DNA from: Telmatactis stephensoni
Taxonomy: Eukaryota; Cnidaria; Anthozoa; Actiniaria; Isophelliidae
Direction of reading: 5' to 3'
Assembly: GCA_029948255.1 (NCBI GenBank)
Contig: JALIZF010001681.1
Coordinates: 215,001 to 279,000 of the forward strand
Length of the DNA stretch: 64,000 bases
In this document: positions 1 through 12,400 of the stretch, one piece after another
How the letters are laid out: every line of letters starts with the position of its first letter
Position numbering within the stretch: the stretch's first letter is position 1
The notes under the pieces: model-generated
The model's database searches: none
What the model saw: only the letters and a program-made list of their open reading frames with translations
Told to the model about the DNA's origin: nothing
Position numbers and translations under genes: made by a program

Positions 1-1570
1 AGTTAATGTTACTACAAATAAAAAACATTGAAACTAATGTTAAGAATTAAAGGAAGTAAAATCCTTATTTCAGTGTTTTAAGTACTTTAAATGATAAGAT
101 TGTAGAAGTCACTGTAACCTCTAACTGGTGACCAATGTTGGAGAATTGACTGTCAGCTTCATACACATAGAGGTCGGCCAGAAACAGAGGCATAAACAAT
201 GACATGTAACCATGCCTGGTCTGTGTCAATCTGCCAGGTCAAAACACCAACACATAGCACAGTGTAACATACCACAACACAACATAACACAACACAATAT
301 ATAACACAACACAACAACACAACATAAAACAATACAACATAGCACAACAACACAACATAACTCAACATAACACAATATAACATAACACAATAGGTGGATC
401 TTTGTTTACAATTTTTGCTCATTAGCATAGGCATTTCTCTTTTCAACCAAATAAACACCAAATCACCTCTGAATATTGAAAGGGCATGGCAAAACTAGCT
501 TTCTTTGGAAATTTGAGCGTGGAACAAGCAATAGTTTTTGCGTGATGCAGTTTTAAAAACTCTAAATTTTACAGAGAATGTATGGGCTCATTAGCGCTTT
601 TGCCACCCAGAAATTTGAAAGCAAATTGGAAGCTGGATATCTCGCACAATATTGCATGCAAAGAGCTAAACATTTCGTAGAGCACTTATATTAAAAAGCT
701 CTTAAAAGTTTTGGACTCAGTTTGTAATTTTATCGATTTTTAACCGTATGCTAATGAAGCAGAATGTAAACACATGACGTCAGCAAAGATCCTCCTATAC
801 AACACAACACAACCACAACACAACATAAAACAACACAGCATAACACAACAAAACATAACACAACACAACAGCACATAACACAACACAGCACAACACAACA
901 ATTATACATTTTTCACAATCAAATAAATACTATTAATATTATACTATTTACCTCTATTAAACTATGGTTTTCTATCTAAAAAAATACTGTTGAATCTATG
1001 ACCTGACCTACAACTATTTTACAATTTGGAAACACGGTTAACTAAGACAGTAATCACTTAATAATGGAGGTTCACTAGAAGGAATGTTTACATACATATT
1101 ATACCCTTAAACAGATAGTAAACAAAAGAACAAATTTAGCATTTTGAGTACATGTATTTTCCCATTTATCTTTTCTTCGAACAGGTGTATATCAATTCTA
1201 CATTGTATATCAATACTAGAAACAACAGATTGCGTATAATACAATTGAAATGTGCTACGTATAGTAACTACTTGAATTAATGATCACTTTACGATATGAT
1301 ATCGATAATGAAATTCACGTGAACACTTTGCTATAAAAGAACAGGTCATCATAACTGAAAATCAGTCAAAAACATCTGAATTTTGTACAATAGAAACGTC
1401 TTAGCTCGGTTCAAACTGAATTTTAATTCTACAAACATCATAATTCCAAAACAGACAAAAATAAGGAAATACATGTCATAAATACACTTGTTTGGACGGT
1501 TGATAGAACCAGTAAAAAATACTTCAAATTTCTGTAATTTTCCCTCCTAAAATGAGTTGAAGTAACTTAC
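1..1570 (-). other. first intron of the signal-peptide gene (runs off left edge)
   Basis: This stretch lies downstream of the donor site of the exon at 1571-1628, so on the minus strand it is intron. I see no further exon in it. It holds AACAC-type simple repeat at about 245-390 and 797-905, a foldback element at 390-796, and otherwise AT-rich sequence. Confidence 0.55.
390..796. mobile_element. foldback DNA element (MITE-like) inside an AACAC simple repeat
   Basis: The ends are inverted copies of one another, roughly ATAGGWGGATCTTTG at the left and its complement at the right. The element interrupts an AACAC microsatellite. A clearly related copy lies at about 9130-9571, with the same internal order and the same GATCCTCCTA end. 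No ORF is present, so it would be non-autonomous. The superfamily is not determined. Confidence 0.55.
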
Positions 1571-1628
1571 CTTCTAAGGCTAGAATAACTAGCAGTACAA
1601 ATATCCATTTTATGGCATTTAAAGCCAT
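1571..1628 (-). CDS. signal-peptide first exon of a secreted or membrane protein
   Basis: The ATG at 1628-1626 opens 19 codons plus one base, ending at a consensus donor GTAAGT (1570-1565). The peptide begins MALNAIK, followed by a strongly hydrophobic run (WIFVLLVILAL), which is a typical secretory signal. The intron is phase 1, the usual phase after a signal-peptide exon in genes built from extracellular modules. The rest of the gene must lie left of the window, so its function cannot be stated. It is on the same strand as the hemicentin-like gene whose last exon ends at 4956, which places it as the next gene downstream. Confidence 0.6.
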
Positions 1629-2419
1629 GATTTATGAAGTAAAAACGATTTTATTCCAACCGATACACCATTACGACAATTTCTATTTACAAGATAAAGA
1701 GAATGCAAATTTCGCAAGGCACTACCCACGGCGATGCAGGACCACTCGGTCATCAATTAACACAGGAAACCCAAAAATTTGAACAAAAATTAAAGATTAG
1801 GCATGTTTTCGCAATTATTTGCAATCATTTTCCTTTCGCATATGTGTTCAAATCTTAAGTCCTTCTGGATTGGTTTCATTTGATTTGGATTTCTGGTGAA
1901 AATTAGCCCATTAATTAATTCATGCTCTGAATTAATTGAAACCAAATAAAAAGATTAGTCATTTGACACGTCATCACTTTTGATTCAGAAATTGAAATTC
2001 GAAGGCCACGAGGTATACTGAAATGAATAAACACAGTCTATTGATTTAAGTGAAAGTCAAGTACCGCTGTCTCCTATAACACCAACATCTTAACAGAAGC
2101 GAACCATCCCGACAAAAATCCATAGAGACCAAATAGATTCTGACGAAAAGAAAAAAAATATAGCAATTTTTTAATGACTGTATCTAAGTTACAAACTCCC
2201 TCCCCCTCCCCCGACAAACACACATTTCCGGGTAAACACACACGCAAAAACTTGTATTCCCCCAACGGGTCTAAAGACAGTTCTGTGTTGCAATGCGGAA
2301 ATATTATAAGGACACGGTCTTTCCAACTATTGGAGTTTTCTTCCCCTACGTAAATCGATTCGATTCTTCGGTATCACGCTTGGCTGAGCGTAATCAGATG
2401 TCGATTTCTTGGGGCCTAC

Positions 2420-2806
2420 CGTATTTACTCGAATAAGCGCCTCTCCCGGATAAGCGCCTCCCCCGAATAAGCGCCCCCTTTGGACAAAAAAAATAATAAT
2501 AAGCGCCTCGCACCTCGTTACAGTATACTAATACCAGGGCCCGGTTGTTCGAAAGTGGATTAGCGTTAACCCAGGATTAACTCCGAATGTTTTCTTTAGA
2601 GTTAACCCTGGATTAGCGCTAATCGGCTTTCGAACAACCGGGCCCTGTACTGTTGTAGTAGTATAACATTGATATTATTGATATTAAGAGGAAAGCATAC
2701 TTTGACAGTTGTGTATACGCATTTCCTCCCGCTAAATAAGCGCCTCCCTCGAATAAGCGCCCCGTTTTAGACGTGAAAAGGACGCTTATTCGAGACGCGC
2801 GTATTT
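2420..2806. mobile_element. foldback element with GAATAAGCGCC terminal repeats
   Basis: Several copies of CGAATAAGCGCC-like sequence sit at the left side. The complement occurs near the right edge (GGCGCTTATTCG type, around 2778-2796). The centre is occupied by another, independent hairpin element (2535-2647). Confidence 0.45.
2535..2647. mobile_element. hairpin MITE with CAGGGCCCGGTTGT ends, nested in the 2420-2806 element
   Basis: It is a near-perfect palindrome of about 113 bp, starting CAGGGCCCGGTTGTTCG and ending in the complement. Both flanks carry TAC, which fits a 3-bp target duplication. A relative with GCCGGTTGTACGAAGG ends lies at 13658-13795. Confidence 0.6.
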
Positions 2807-4532
2807 CTTGGTGTTGCAGGCTATATTGTGTTCAGAGTTTGAGTTCTTTGCATTGCAGGGTATTGTTTCGTTCAAGGTTCTTTGTTCTCGGCCACTGTTT
2901 AACTGTCTTCACCTCAGGTGCCCTGCAACACCCAGAGACAGCCGCATACGCTTTCCTACACTCATGAACAAGAAAGTAAATGCATATCAAACATGACCGC
3001 TAGCTATAAAAAACAGGCGCAAGTCGCAGCCGTGCAGTATCACACCAATCATATATTCACCAAATAGAGTACAACTCACTTTAATATTGCCCTAATATCT
3101 TTATTTTGTCTTTTTTTTACGATCATTTAATGATATTATATCCTGAACCAGGTATTCAAAGTATTTTGTGTAGAAAATACAGGATCTAAATAACAACTGA
3201 TAATCTGCATGCAAAAGTGAATAAATAACCTGGAAAATTGGGGAAATATGCGACTAGACTAAATTCTAACAACCTAAAGATGTTACCCAATATAACAAGA
3301 TAAATATGTGTATATATGGAATTGTGGAAGTAAATTTTGAGCAAAAAATTTCTAATATAGTTGATAGCTAGCCTGGCTGGATATCGACAAGCAGAAATCT
3401 ACTACCTACAAAAAATAGAGACTCAGTGCAGTGCTACATCAAACTGTATCTCTTATGGGTGTGCACTTTTAATGACAGTCAGCCTATCGCAGCTGAGGAT
3501 ACGTCTCATGGGGGATTTCGTCATCAGTGGGGGACGGGCGAGGGGGTACTTGGCCAGAGGATGATTGGGTGTGTGTGCGGCGCCTCACCTCACACAGGAG
3601 GCCGGAAATACCCCCAAAAATTCGGCCCCTGGATGTGAAACTGCAGGCTAGATGGGGGCTGAATTCCGGGCTTAGTACAGGACGAGGTCAGCGTTTCAAG
3701 TCATCGCGGGTAGAAAAGACTCGTGTAAACATGAATGAATTCTTGTTCTGGTCGTCCATGGAACGTTTAGGTAAGTATTTGGTGTATGCAACACCAAGTG
3801 TATCAAAAGATGATACACCATTGATATATAGTTGTTGTTGTATACACCAAGTACTTTCTTTCATTTCGCCCGAAACAGTACAAGTAATCCCGTGACGAAC
3901 TCAGCCCGCGGGACGAAATCCTCCATGTAAACAGACCCTGAGTCTTGGTATGTTTCTTGCGCTTATGCTTATCAAACAAGTAAATATCTAGCCCTCATAA
4001 CTGAAAGCACTGCTTTGCGTCTTTGAGCCAGCATTGACTAAAGTAAAAGTCTTGTGAACGAAAGCCGATCGAATTAGATATTTCAGATAACTGTTTCGAT
4101 CCTTTTACCCCTTCTTGTTGAGCTATTTATTATTCTTAATATACAGCTATTCCATCAAAAAGGTTGAATACTGAATACTGCGTGCCAGTCTGAAATACAT
4201 TATCTTCTTGCCACTCATTTGCTTTATAGCAACTAGAACGTTTTTATTATTCCAACTCTGTACAGTGAAGACCTTTCGCTGGAGAGTTATTTGATTGGCT
4301 TCTCAGTGGAACTCAAAACGCACTAATAACAGCGTTCAGTATTCAGGATGTAGAATTCAGTATTCAAAGTTTATTGAAATAAGCTGTATACAGTGAATTA
4401 AACCTGATGTACAATTTGTAAGACAGACATCCTTGTGATTTGTATCACTATTCTTCCTACTTAAAAAGGTGTCCGCTTGAATACAGTTCACTGTAAGACG
4501 AACAGCTCGTTTCCGGGACTAAGGGTGCCCGC

Positions 4533-4716
4533 GCGTTTCTCGAAAGACCCGATAAATCTACGGGTCCGTTATAAAGTTTACAGGCGTGTTTCTCGAAGCG
4601 CAAGTTTTTTCTAATTTCAATGACTTATAATTTACCGGCAAGTTATGGGAGCTCGTACACTCTAAGAAATTATCTACGTAAATCTACGGGCCCGTAAAAT
4701 CGGGTCTTTCGAGAAA
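4533..4716. mobile_element. foldback element, CGTTTCTCGAAAGACCC arms
   Basis: The left arm, around CGTTTCTCGAAAGACCCG, is repeated as its complement at the right, around CGGGTCTTTCGAGAAA. Inner arms carry TCTACGGGYCCGT. There is no ORF. Confidence 0.5.
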
Positions 4717-4955
4717 GGCAATCCACTTTTCACCTTAGTAGAGACAAATCTCCGACGTATAAAAAATTAAGTTACATTGAGGTAATAGAATGTCTGGCTT
4801 AATTGGAAGCAAATAGCGAGGGTGTGTCCACTAGAGGGGTATACCTTCTTATACAAGCACTCTTTGGTAGAGTCTACTGTTATCACCACAGAAATTTTCG
4901 ACCGGGCTCCCTGAGTATTGAATTCAATTAACGCATCTGTACAACCTCAATATCT

Positions 4956-5319
4956 TTAAAATAAATATTTAGCTACATCGATATAAACAGTAAAGTCCGT
5001 CACACAGGCCAACGAGCCGTCCGCATGCTTTATACTGGCCTTTACTTCCAGACGGTGCATTCCAGGTTGATTTAAAGGTTTGTAAGTAAATATAACTGCC
5101 TGATTGCCAATTTGTTTGATCCCAAAGGGAGACGATTGATCAGGGAAGTAGTATTTGAAATCACAGATGAGAAGACCAGCTTGTAGGTATGATGGATAGT
5201 AAGGGATGAGACGGAGAAGGTCTTGATTGATAGGAACGCCTAGAGGGAGGGTTACTGTGTAGTAACGAATTGCTTGTGGGATACAGAATCTTCCAGGGCT
5301 GCAGGACTGGAGGCAGTAC
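4956..5319 (-). CDS. hemicentin-like gene, last exon: fibulin-type C-terminal module and stop
   Basis: The exon opens after an AG at 5321-5320 in phase 2. It encodes [12 protein letters not shown], then a beta-rich stretch, and ends in [12 protein letters not shown] followed by TAA at 4958-4956. An ending of alternating hydrophobic residues plus an aromatic-x-phenylalanine tail is typical of the fibulin/hemicentin C-terminal module. Confidence 0.85.
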
Positions 5320-8300
5320 CTAGAAATGGTATGGTGTTAGTTATAGAGTTGACACACCTGGAGGTTCTGTAGATGATAATGGTGATGATGATGATGATGA
5401 TGATGATAGCTAGTGCTGCTACTGATGGTGATAGCGACGGTGTTTGTGGTGGAGGAGGAGAGGGGAAAGGGCGCGGGGGGGGGGGGGGGGAGGGGGGAAG
5501 GCAATGGCATAAATTATAATTCTGTTTGGGAATATATCCCCGTTACACGCGGAGTAATTTCTAGTCAGGGAAAGTCAGTATGCGATGTAGCTAATACAAG
5601 TAAAGAAAAGAGGCACACAGGCCTTTGCCCTCCCTTCTCTCCCGCATCTGCTAAGTAGACTATATTGCTGGGTTTCATCCATTTTTGGGGGGAATCAAAA
5701 AACAAAGAACCGGTAGCCATGTTGGATGAACAAACAACAGACGTTAATGAGAAATCTTTTGTTGAAGTTCATCCAAGATGGCTACCATGACGTCACATGC
5801 AACCCAAGAATAGTCGACGTCATCTAAAATCGCACTAGCTGATCATCAAACCTAGCTATCCCAGTCTTCCCTAAGCTCAGTCTTTTACTGAGCGCGATTG
5901 TCTTTTTGAAGCTAAGTAAAGGTATATACACTAGAACCGCGCTAATTCGAACCCTTTTAACTCGAAAACCTCGCTATCTCTAACACAAACCCATTTCCCT
6001 TGAGTCATTTTTTGCAGTCAATTACTATCGGTTATCTCGAACCCCCGCTATCTCCAACACAAACCCATTTCCCTTGAGTCATTTTTTGCAGTCAATTACT
6101 ATCGGTTATCTCGAACCCCCGCTATCTCCAACACAAACCCATTTCCCTTGAGTCATTTTTTGCAGTCAATTACTATCGGTTATCTCGAACCCCCGCTATC
6201 TCCAACACAAACCCATTTCCCTTGAGTCATTTTTTGCAGTCAATTACTATCGGTTAAATCGAACCCCCGCTATCTCGAACAATATTTAGCTTCCCCTGGG
6301 AGTTTGAATTAGCGGAGTGACTGATTAAATACTTCAACTTACCCAGGTCCAACGACGTTATAGTTAGGAGGACAATCGGTCGCAAGGCATCGATATGAAC
6401 CGTGCGTGTTCATACACCGACCATTTTTACATATTCCTGGGTTTAAGGTGCATTCATCCACATCTATGTAGAGAGAAAGAAAACAAAAGCTAAGTTGTAA
6501 GGCCCAACGATGGCGGAGTGCGCACTCTGATTCAATAGATCGACCCTTATCACGCTAACGTGACATTACAAAATATTCTATTTATATATGGAACAAACGA
6601 ATTCACTATCACATTCATCACACCGATATTAGTAAAAGTGCAGAGTTTCGTAAAGATTGCCCTTAAACCGACGAAGTTATGGATTTTTGAAGCTGAATAT
6701 TTTTGTGGAATTTGTATAAAGAAATGCGTGTTTTGTATGATAACGAGGCTCGCCAGGTATGTGATGCACGCCCACTGTACATTTCTTTGTAAAAACGCTA
6801 AGTTTTAAAAATTCATATCTTTGTCATTTTAAGAGCATTTTAAGAGTTTTACTAATATTGGTGTGACGAATTTGATAGTGAATTCCTTTTTCCGATAAAG
6901 CAAATAATTTATAATGTCATGCTTGTGTACTCTGGTTCAATTGACTTGTGGTCTATTTGTACTACTTAGTTGTGATTATTTAAGTGGAGTGGCTGTAAAC
7001 TAACTGGATAGCTAAGCACTCTTCTACTCTTCTACTATAAACATACATTTATGTTAATGCGATAAGCAAGGCAAGCTATACTTTAGAGTATAATTGTGGT
7101 CCATACCTTCACATCGTTTACCATCACTACTAAGTTTATAACCAGTAGGGCACCGACATCTGTAGCTACCAATCGTGTTAACACACTCAAATTGGCATGA
7201 GTTGGTTTTGTTTGATAGGCATTCATTGACATCTGAAATGGGGAAAAAGATATATGAGAACTATAACAGATATCGATATAAAGTGAATTCCAAGTAATAT
7301 TCTTTGGCTTTGTTTACGTCCTTCTATTACACAAATGATTTGGGCCACCTTGGATAGGTTACTACCACAGTTCCCATGATTCCCCACGCCCATAAATTAT
7401 AGCTGGAACGGTTAAATGTATTCCATTCATTCATTCATTTATTCATTCATTCATCCATTCAATCATTCAATCGTTCATCCATTCATTCATTCACTCATTC
7501 ATTCACAGATCAACTCTGTAAATATTTTATCACAAGTTTTGATTGGCAGTTACCTTTCTCATACCATTTCAATTCGGCAAGACAAAAACATTCACCGATC
7601 AGGACACATGGCGCGCGCAAAATCCGCTTTTTTCAAGACGAGTACAACTTATCCTACCTAGACATCCTTGCTTGTTGGTATGTAGTCGATATCCTTTGTG
7701 GCACGAACAACTGTAACCAGCCGGCGAAAATGCGCAACGCTGACCGCATCGAAGGTTTTGAAGTACACACCCATCCACACCTAAAAGGCAAGATCAATTC
7801 AATTTATAACACACAGTTAAGTCATTTAAAGAAGGCTTATCCTTTCTGTATGTATTTTGGGGAATAATTTGTGCATGTAGAATATGTTATTAAATCAGTG
7901 GGAATACAGACACCACGGGAAGCAGTGTTCACGATATTTGGTCGTGCGCGATGAATGACATTTTTTTCAAACTTCCTTGTTCTTTTGGTCTTACTAGCTA
8001 TTTCCGTTTATTACTAAAAAAAGCAAATTTGTAGTGATATATCCTTTTATTTATCATGGTTTTTAGCCATCTGATCGTTCGAGTTTAGAAGATATTGAAT
8101 CGAATCAACAACAATTTTCACGATTCGACGACAAAATTAAATCGTACATTGATTAAATATTCCAACCTCGTTCCCAGGCCCTTTTTCCTTCGCCCACCTC
8201 CAAGCGAAGGGAAAAGGGCCTGGGAACGAGGTTGTAAATATTCGGTCAGGAAAATTGGGAGCGGGAGCACCCTCCCACCCTTCCCCTCTCCTCCCCACCC

Positions 8301-9461
8301 CTCCCCTCATCTCTCCTGAGTGCCGCTACGCAGGGCTATAAGCATCAGTGTTACCTGAACAAGAGCGTCCATCTGCCATAAGAGAACCACCAGGGGGACA
8401 TAAACACTTGTAACTACCTCGAGTGTTTTCACATCGGTACTGACAAATACCAGGGAACTGTTCGCACTCGTTAAGATCTGAAAAACATAATTTGAACAAC
8501 GAAAGTCTGCAGTGCTTTAATTGTGTTTCTCTGAGCCCAGTTTTCATTAGCATTGAAGATAAGCATAAAATATAAAGTAGTCCAGCGGACTATAGAAAGA
8601 GTGCAAATCCGCTTCCAACAAATCTTTTCCATCACAATTAAAATGTCTCTTTTACTCATTTACAATTAAGGGCAATTAAGTGGCACTGTGACTGCTGATT
8701 CCTATCCACGAGTTACCTTCACAAGGCGCATTTCTCTTCATCGTTTTGTAGCCTCGTGGACACATACAATAAAAGCTTCCAATGGTATTCATACAGTGGT
8801 GGTTGAACTGACAATTGTGAATGCCTTCTTTACACTCGTTACGATCTACACATTTGCCTTGAAGAGTTCTCTTGTAGCCTCGTCGACACGATTGCAGACA
8901 ACGAAAAGAGCCAAGGGTATTTGTACACTGCATTGCACCACACACCGTTGCGTTCTCTTTGCATTCATCGATGTCTGTGAAAGAAACACAATATTTCTTT
9001 TACAACTGTACAATTTGGCATGTATGCTAGTGGCTGCCTACAAGCCAAAAATAAATTGCATAAATTTCATTATACTTTTGTACTTAATTTTTTGAAATTT
9101 TTTTTGACCTGTTGTTTTGCTCGTTAGGTAAAACACAGGCATTCCACAATCATAGGCATTTCACTTTTCAACCAAATTAACATGCACCAAATCAAATCTA
9201 GATATTGAAAGCACTTGAAAATTTGAGCTTGATATGCAATAGTTTTTGCGCGTGATGCGGTTTTAAAACTCTAAATTTTACAGAGAAAGTATACTAGGCT
9301 TATTTGCACTTTTGCCAAACAGAATTGAAAGCATATCGGGATCTGATAACTCGCATAACATTGCATGCAAAGAGCTAAACTTGTCATAGATTAATCATAT
9401 AAAAAGGTTCTTAAAACTTTTGGGCTCAGTTTTTTTGTTTTGTTTTGTTGTTGTTGTTGTT

Positions 9462-9496
<35 letters not shown>

Positions 9497-12400
9497 GGTT
9501 GTTTGTTTTTACTTTCAACCGCATGCTAATGAAGCAAAATGTAAATAGCGACGTTAAATAGATCCTCCTACATGGCGCGACGCAAGCGCAATGAAGAAAA
9601 AATGCTTCAAAAATATGCGCGCGGATGCAGCAACGATGCACAGGGTAGAGGACACAGAACTGACATCCTAACTAACGTCGTAGCGAGGAGTCCATTGTAC
9701 GTCATCAAAACCATACCTCCTGGTGTCTAAACAATTAGTAGTTACCTTACCTGTGCACATAGTTTTACTTTTAGGTTTATATCCTTCAAAACAGGTGCAC
9801 TCAAAATCACCATCCAGATTCCTGCATCCATGAAAACACAATTCTTCCACACACTCATCGATGTCTAGAAAGAAACCACGAATAGAGAATTGCTACATCT
9901 TGCTATCATATTTCAAACAGCCATGCTGATCGGGTGTTGAACTTTCTTGTTCTCAATCTCCACAAAAATATGGATCGAATATTGGAATTCCCTTGTTGTG
10001 ATTTTGCATCAAGGCACTCTGTTGGAATCGAGCATGCAGATGTGTGCACAAATCGCCTGCAAGCAGATCCTCCTCTGTTCCTTTCCCTACAAGAGACTCT
10101 GTTCGCAGAGATTTTGTAAAATCTATCGGTTCAGGCGCGGGCAACGTCGATATATATATACTCTTAAACGCTATAGCAAGACAATATCATATAAAAACAT
10201 TTCTGAGACCATGCGTTGGATAGCCCTGTAACAAACAGCCGCTACTTTGCCGCTCTACTGGGGACTCATGCGTAAACAATCGCGACTGTTAGACGGTTCG
10301 TATATCCACGAGTTACAATACGTACCTTTGCATTTGCCATTTATCAGCTCGTAGCCTTTATTACAAGAACATTTAAACGAACCAATGGTATTCACACATG
10401 TATGAGTACATGGGTCTTGGGTTTTTGTCTGTGTACTGTAGCTCTCACATTCGTTGATATCTGACAAACAACCAAACTAACAATCAACAGATAGCTTTAT
10501 GGCTAGGAAGAGGAAAGGAACCACCCAGCCACACAACCAACCCACAAACACAACCCACCTAACAACCAACCAATGAAGGAAAGGAGGGAGGAAGGGAAGA
10601 GGGAGGGAGGGAGGGGGGCAGAGGAAGGGAGGGAAGAAAGAATGAATGAATAAATGAATGAATGAATGATTAATGAATGGATGAATGAATGGATGGATGG
10701 GTGAATTAATGAATGGATGGATGGGTGAATTAATGAATGGCTGGATGAATGAATAAATGAATGAATGAATGAATGAATGAACAAATGGATGGATGAATGA
10801 ATGAATAAACGAATGAATGGGCGAATTTGAATGGATGAATGAATGAACGGATGGATGAATGAATGGGCGAATTGTCAGTCAGAGCAACGGCAAATAGATA
10901 TACTAGTTAAAATCTTTTGAGACACGCTGTATATCAAAATCAATATGTACATCCATACGAATTCGATTTTGTTAGCAAAGACACAATTTAAAGTACAAGA
11001 AGATATTTACATTCTGCAGTCTATGATGACATTCAACATGACTTTGGGAAACAGTCCCAGAACATGCAGGCATGTGTTTAGTTAAGGAATAAAGAACGGT
11101 TTACCGTGTTTGACAGCCTGATCAAAACACGCGTGATGTCGGAGAACACGAGAGAGCGTAGTGGACACAGCTCTCGAGTGTTCTCCCAACATCACAAGTG
11201 TTTTGATCAGGCTATCGGACACGGGAAACCGTTTTTTATTTCTTTTATAAAATAACTAACACGCACATAGACGAAAATAGGAAAAATAAAACACTGGCGA
11301 AAAAACAAATTGATGTGAGCGTGTTTGATACTCTCATCAGCCAATCAGAGTGCGCGTTATATAAGAGTTATTTTATAATGTTTCCTTGTATAAATGCATG
11401 GCCTAAAACGACCGATATCGATCAGGCAGTCAATCATATTTCGGGACATGCAAATTATGGTTCATTTCACTCTATATATTAATTCTTGTTTATGGACATA
11501 AAAAAGTTACTCATGTTTTTCGCGAAAAGCAAGAGAACCACTACGTACGCCTACGCTCTATATATTTATATCTCAATTTATATCACCCTTATCATATAGA
11601 CAAGGCGCAAAACTGAAAAAGTTGATCGCAAAAAGTGCAGAAGGCATTTTAGGATAGAAGCTGGTAACACAACTATTCTAAACTAATCTTTCATGCTGAA
11701 TCCGAATATGACTGTTACCAAGACGTATTCTGCAATCTTATACGTGTAAATGACGTATTTTGTGAATTGCTACAGTCCGATTTCATTCGGCTTTTTCATG
11801 TAATTCCAAAAGTTCTCAAACTTAAAAACGGTGACCATAGCTGGAAAGAGCACATCAAAATCAGTAAAACTATGAAGTTTGAAGGATATCAGTTGAAAAA
11901 TCAAGGAGATACGAATTTTCAAAAAACGAAATTTTGTATGAAAATACTTACAGTTATGCAAGAGATACAAACAAAATGCCTCCAGGTGTCTCATTTTTCG
12001 AAAATGCGCCTAGTCTAATAGGAAATTAACGCTTCATGAAATTAACACGAATTTCAAAATATCGCGTTAATTTGAGTCGTGTTAGCGACGATCACGACAT
12101 AACAGCGAGGTCATGCAAATGCAAAACACAACTTATATCAATGTTTTATGTCACCAGTGAATTGAAAAGATCACAACATCACAACACAATAGGAACATAA
12201 AAACATGGACATAACGACATAAAGAAAAAAATGTCGATGTTCTTATGTCGTTATGTCGCTAGTGTGAACCAGGCCTTAATTAATTTTAATGTTAATTTCC
12301 ATATCATTAATAAAGTGGAATGTTAATTTTCACGATACGAATTTCTAGCAATTTTATCTGTAATATTTATTTTTGAAAAACTGTTTATTTGAACAAAAGT

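Larger units (their letters stand above)
1629..4955. other. intergenic spacer between two minus-strand genes
   Basis: No convincing exon was found on either strand. The spacer holds the foldback element at 2420-2806 with a nested hairpin at 2535-2647, another foldback at 4533-4716, a short hairpin near 3776-3850, and AT-rich sequence. Short ORFs at 2773-2996 and 3361-3895 overlap each other in several frames, show no protein-like features and are not called. Confidence 0.6.

Noticed and set aside
159..461. 100-codon minus-strand ORF with many Val, Leu, Tyr and Cys
   Set aside because: It is a translation of the AACAC/AACAT simple repeat and part of a foldback element.
3361..3895. Overlapping plus-strand ORFs of 67-122 codons
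   Set aside because: They run in all three frames of the same stretch with no conserved motifs and sit between foldback elements.
8688..9095. 135-codon plus-strand ORF
   Set aside because: It is antisense to the clear two-EGF exon at 8717-8974, with no start context or protein features.
11767..12018. 83-codon plus-strand ORF
   Set aside because: It has an equally open antisense ORF, no domain features and a repetitive setting, so it was judged a chance ORF.
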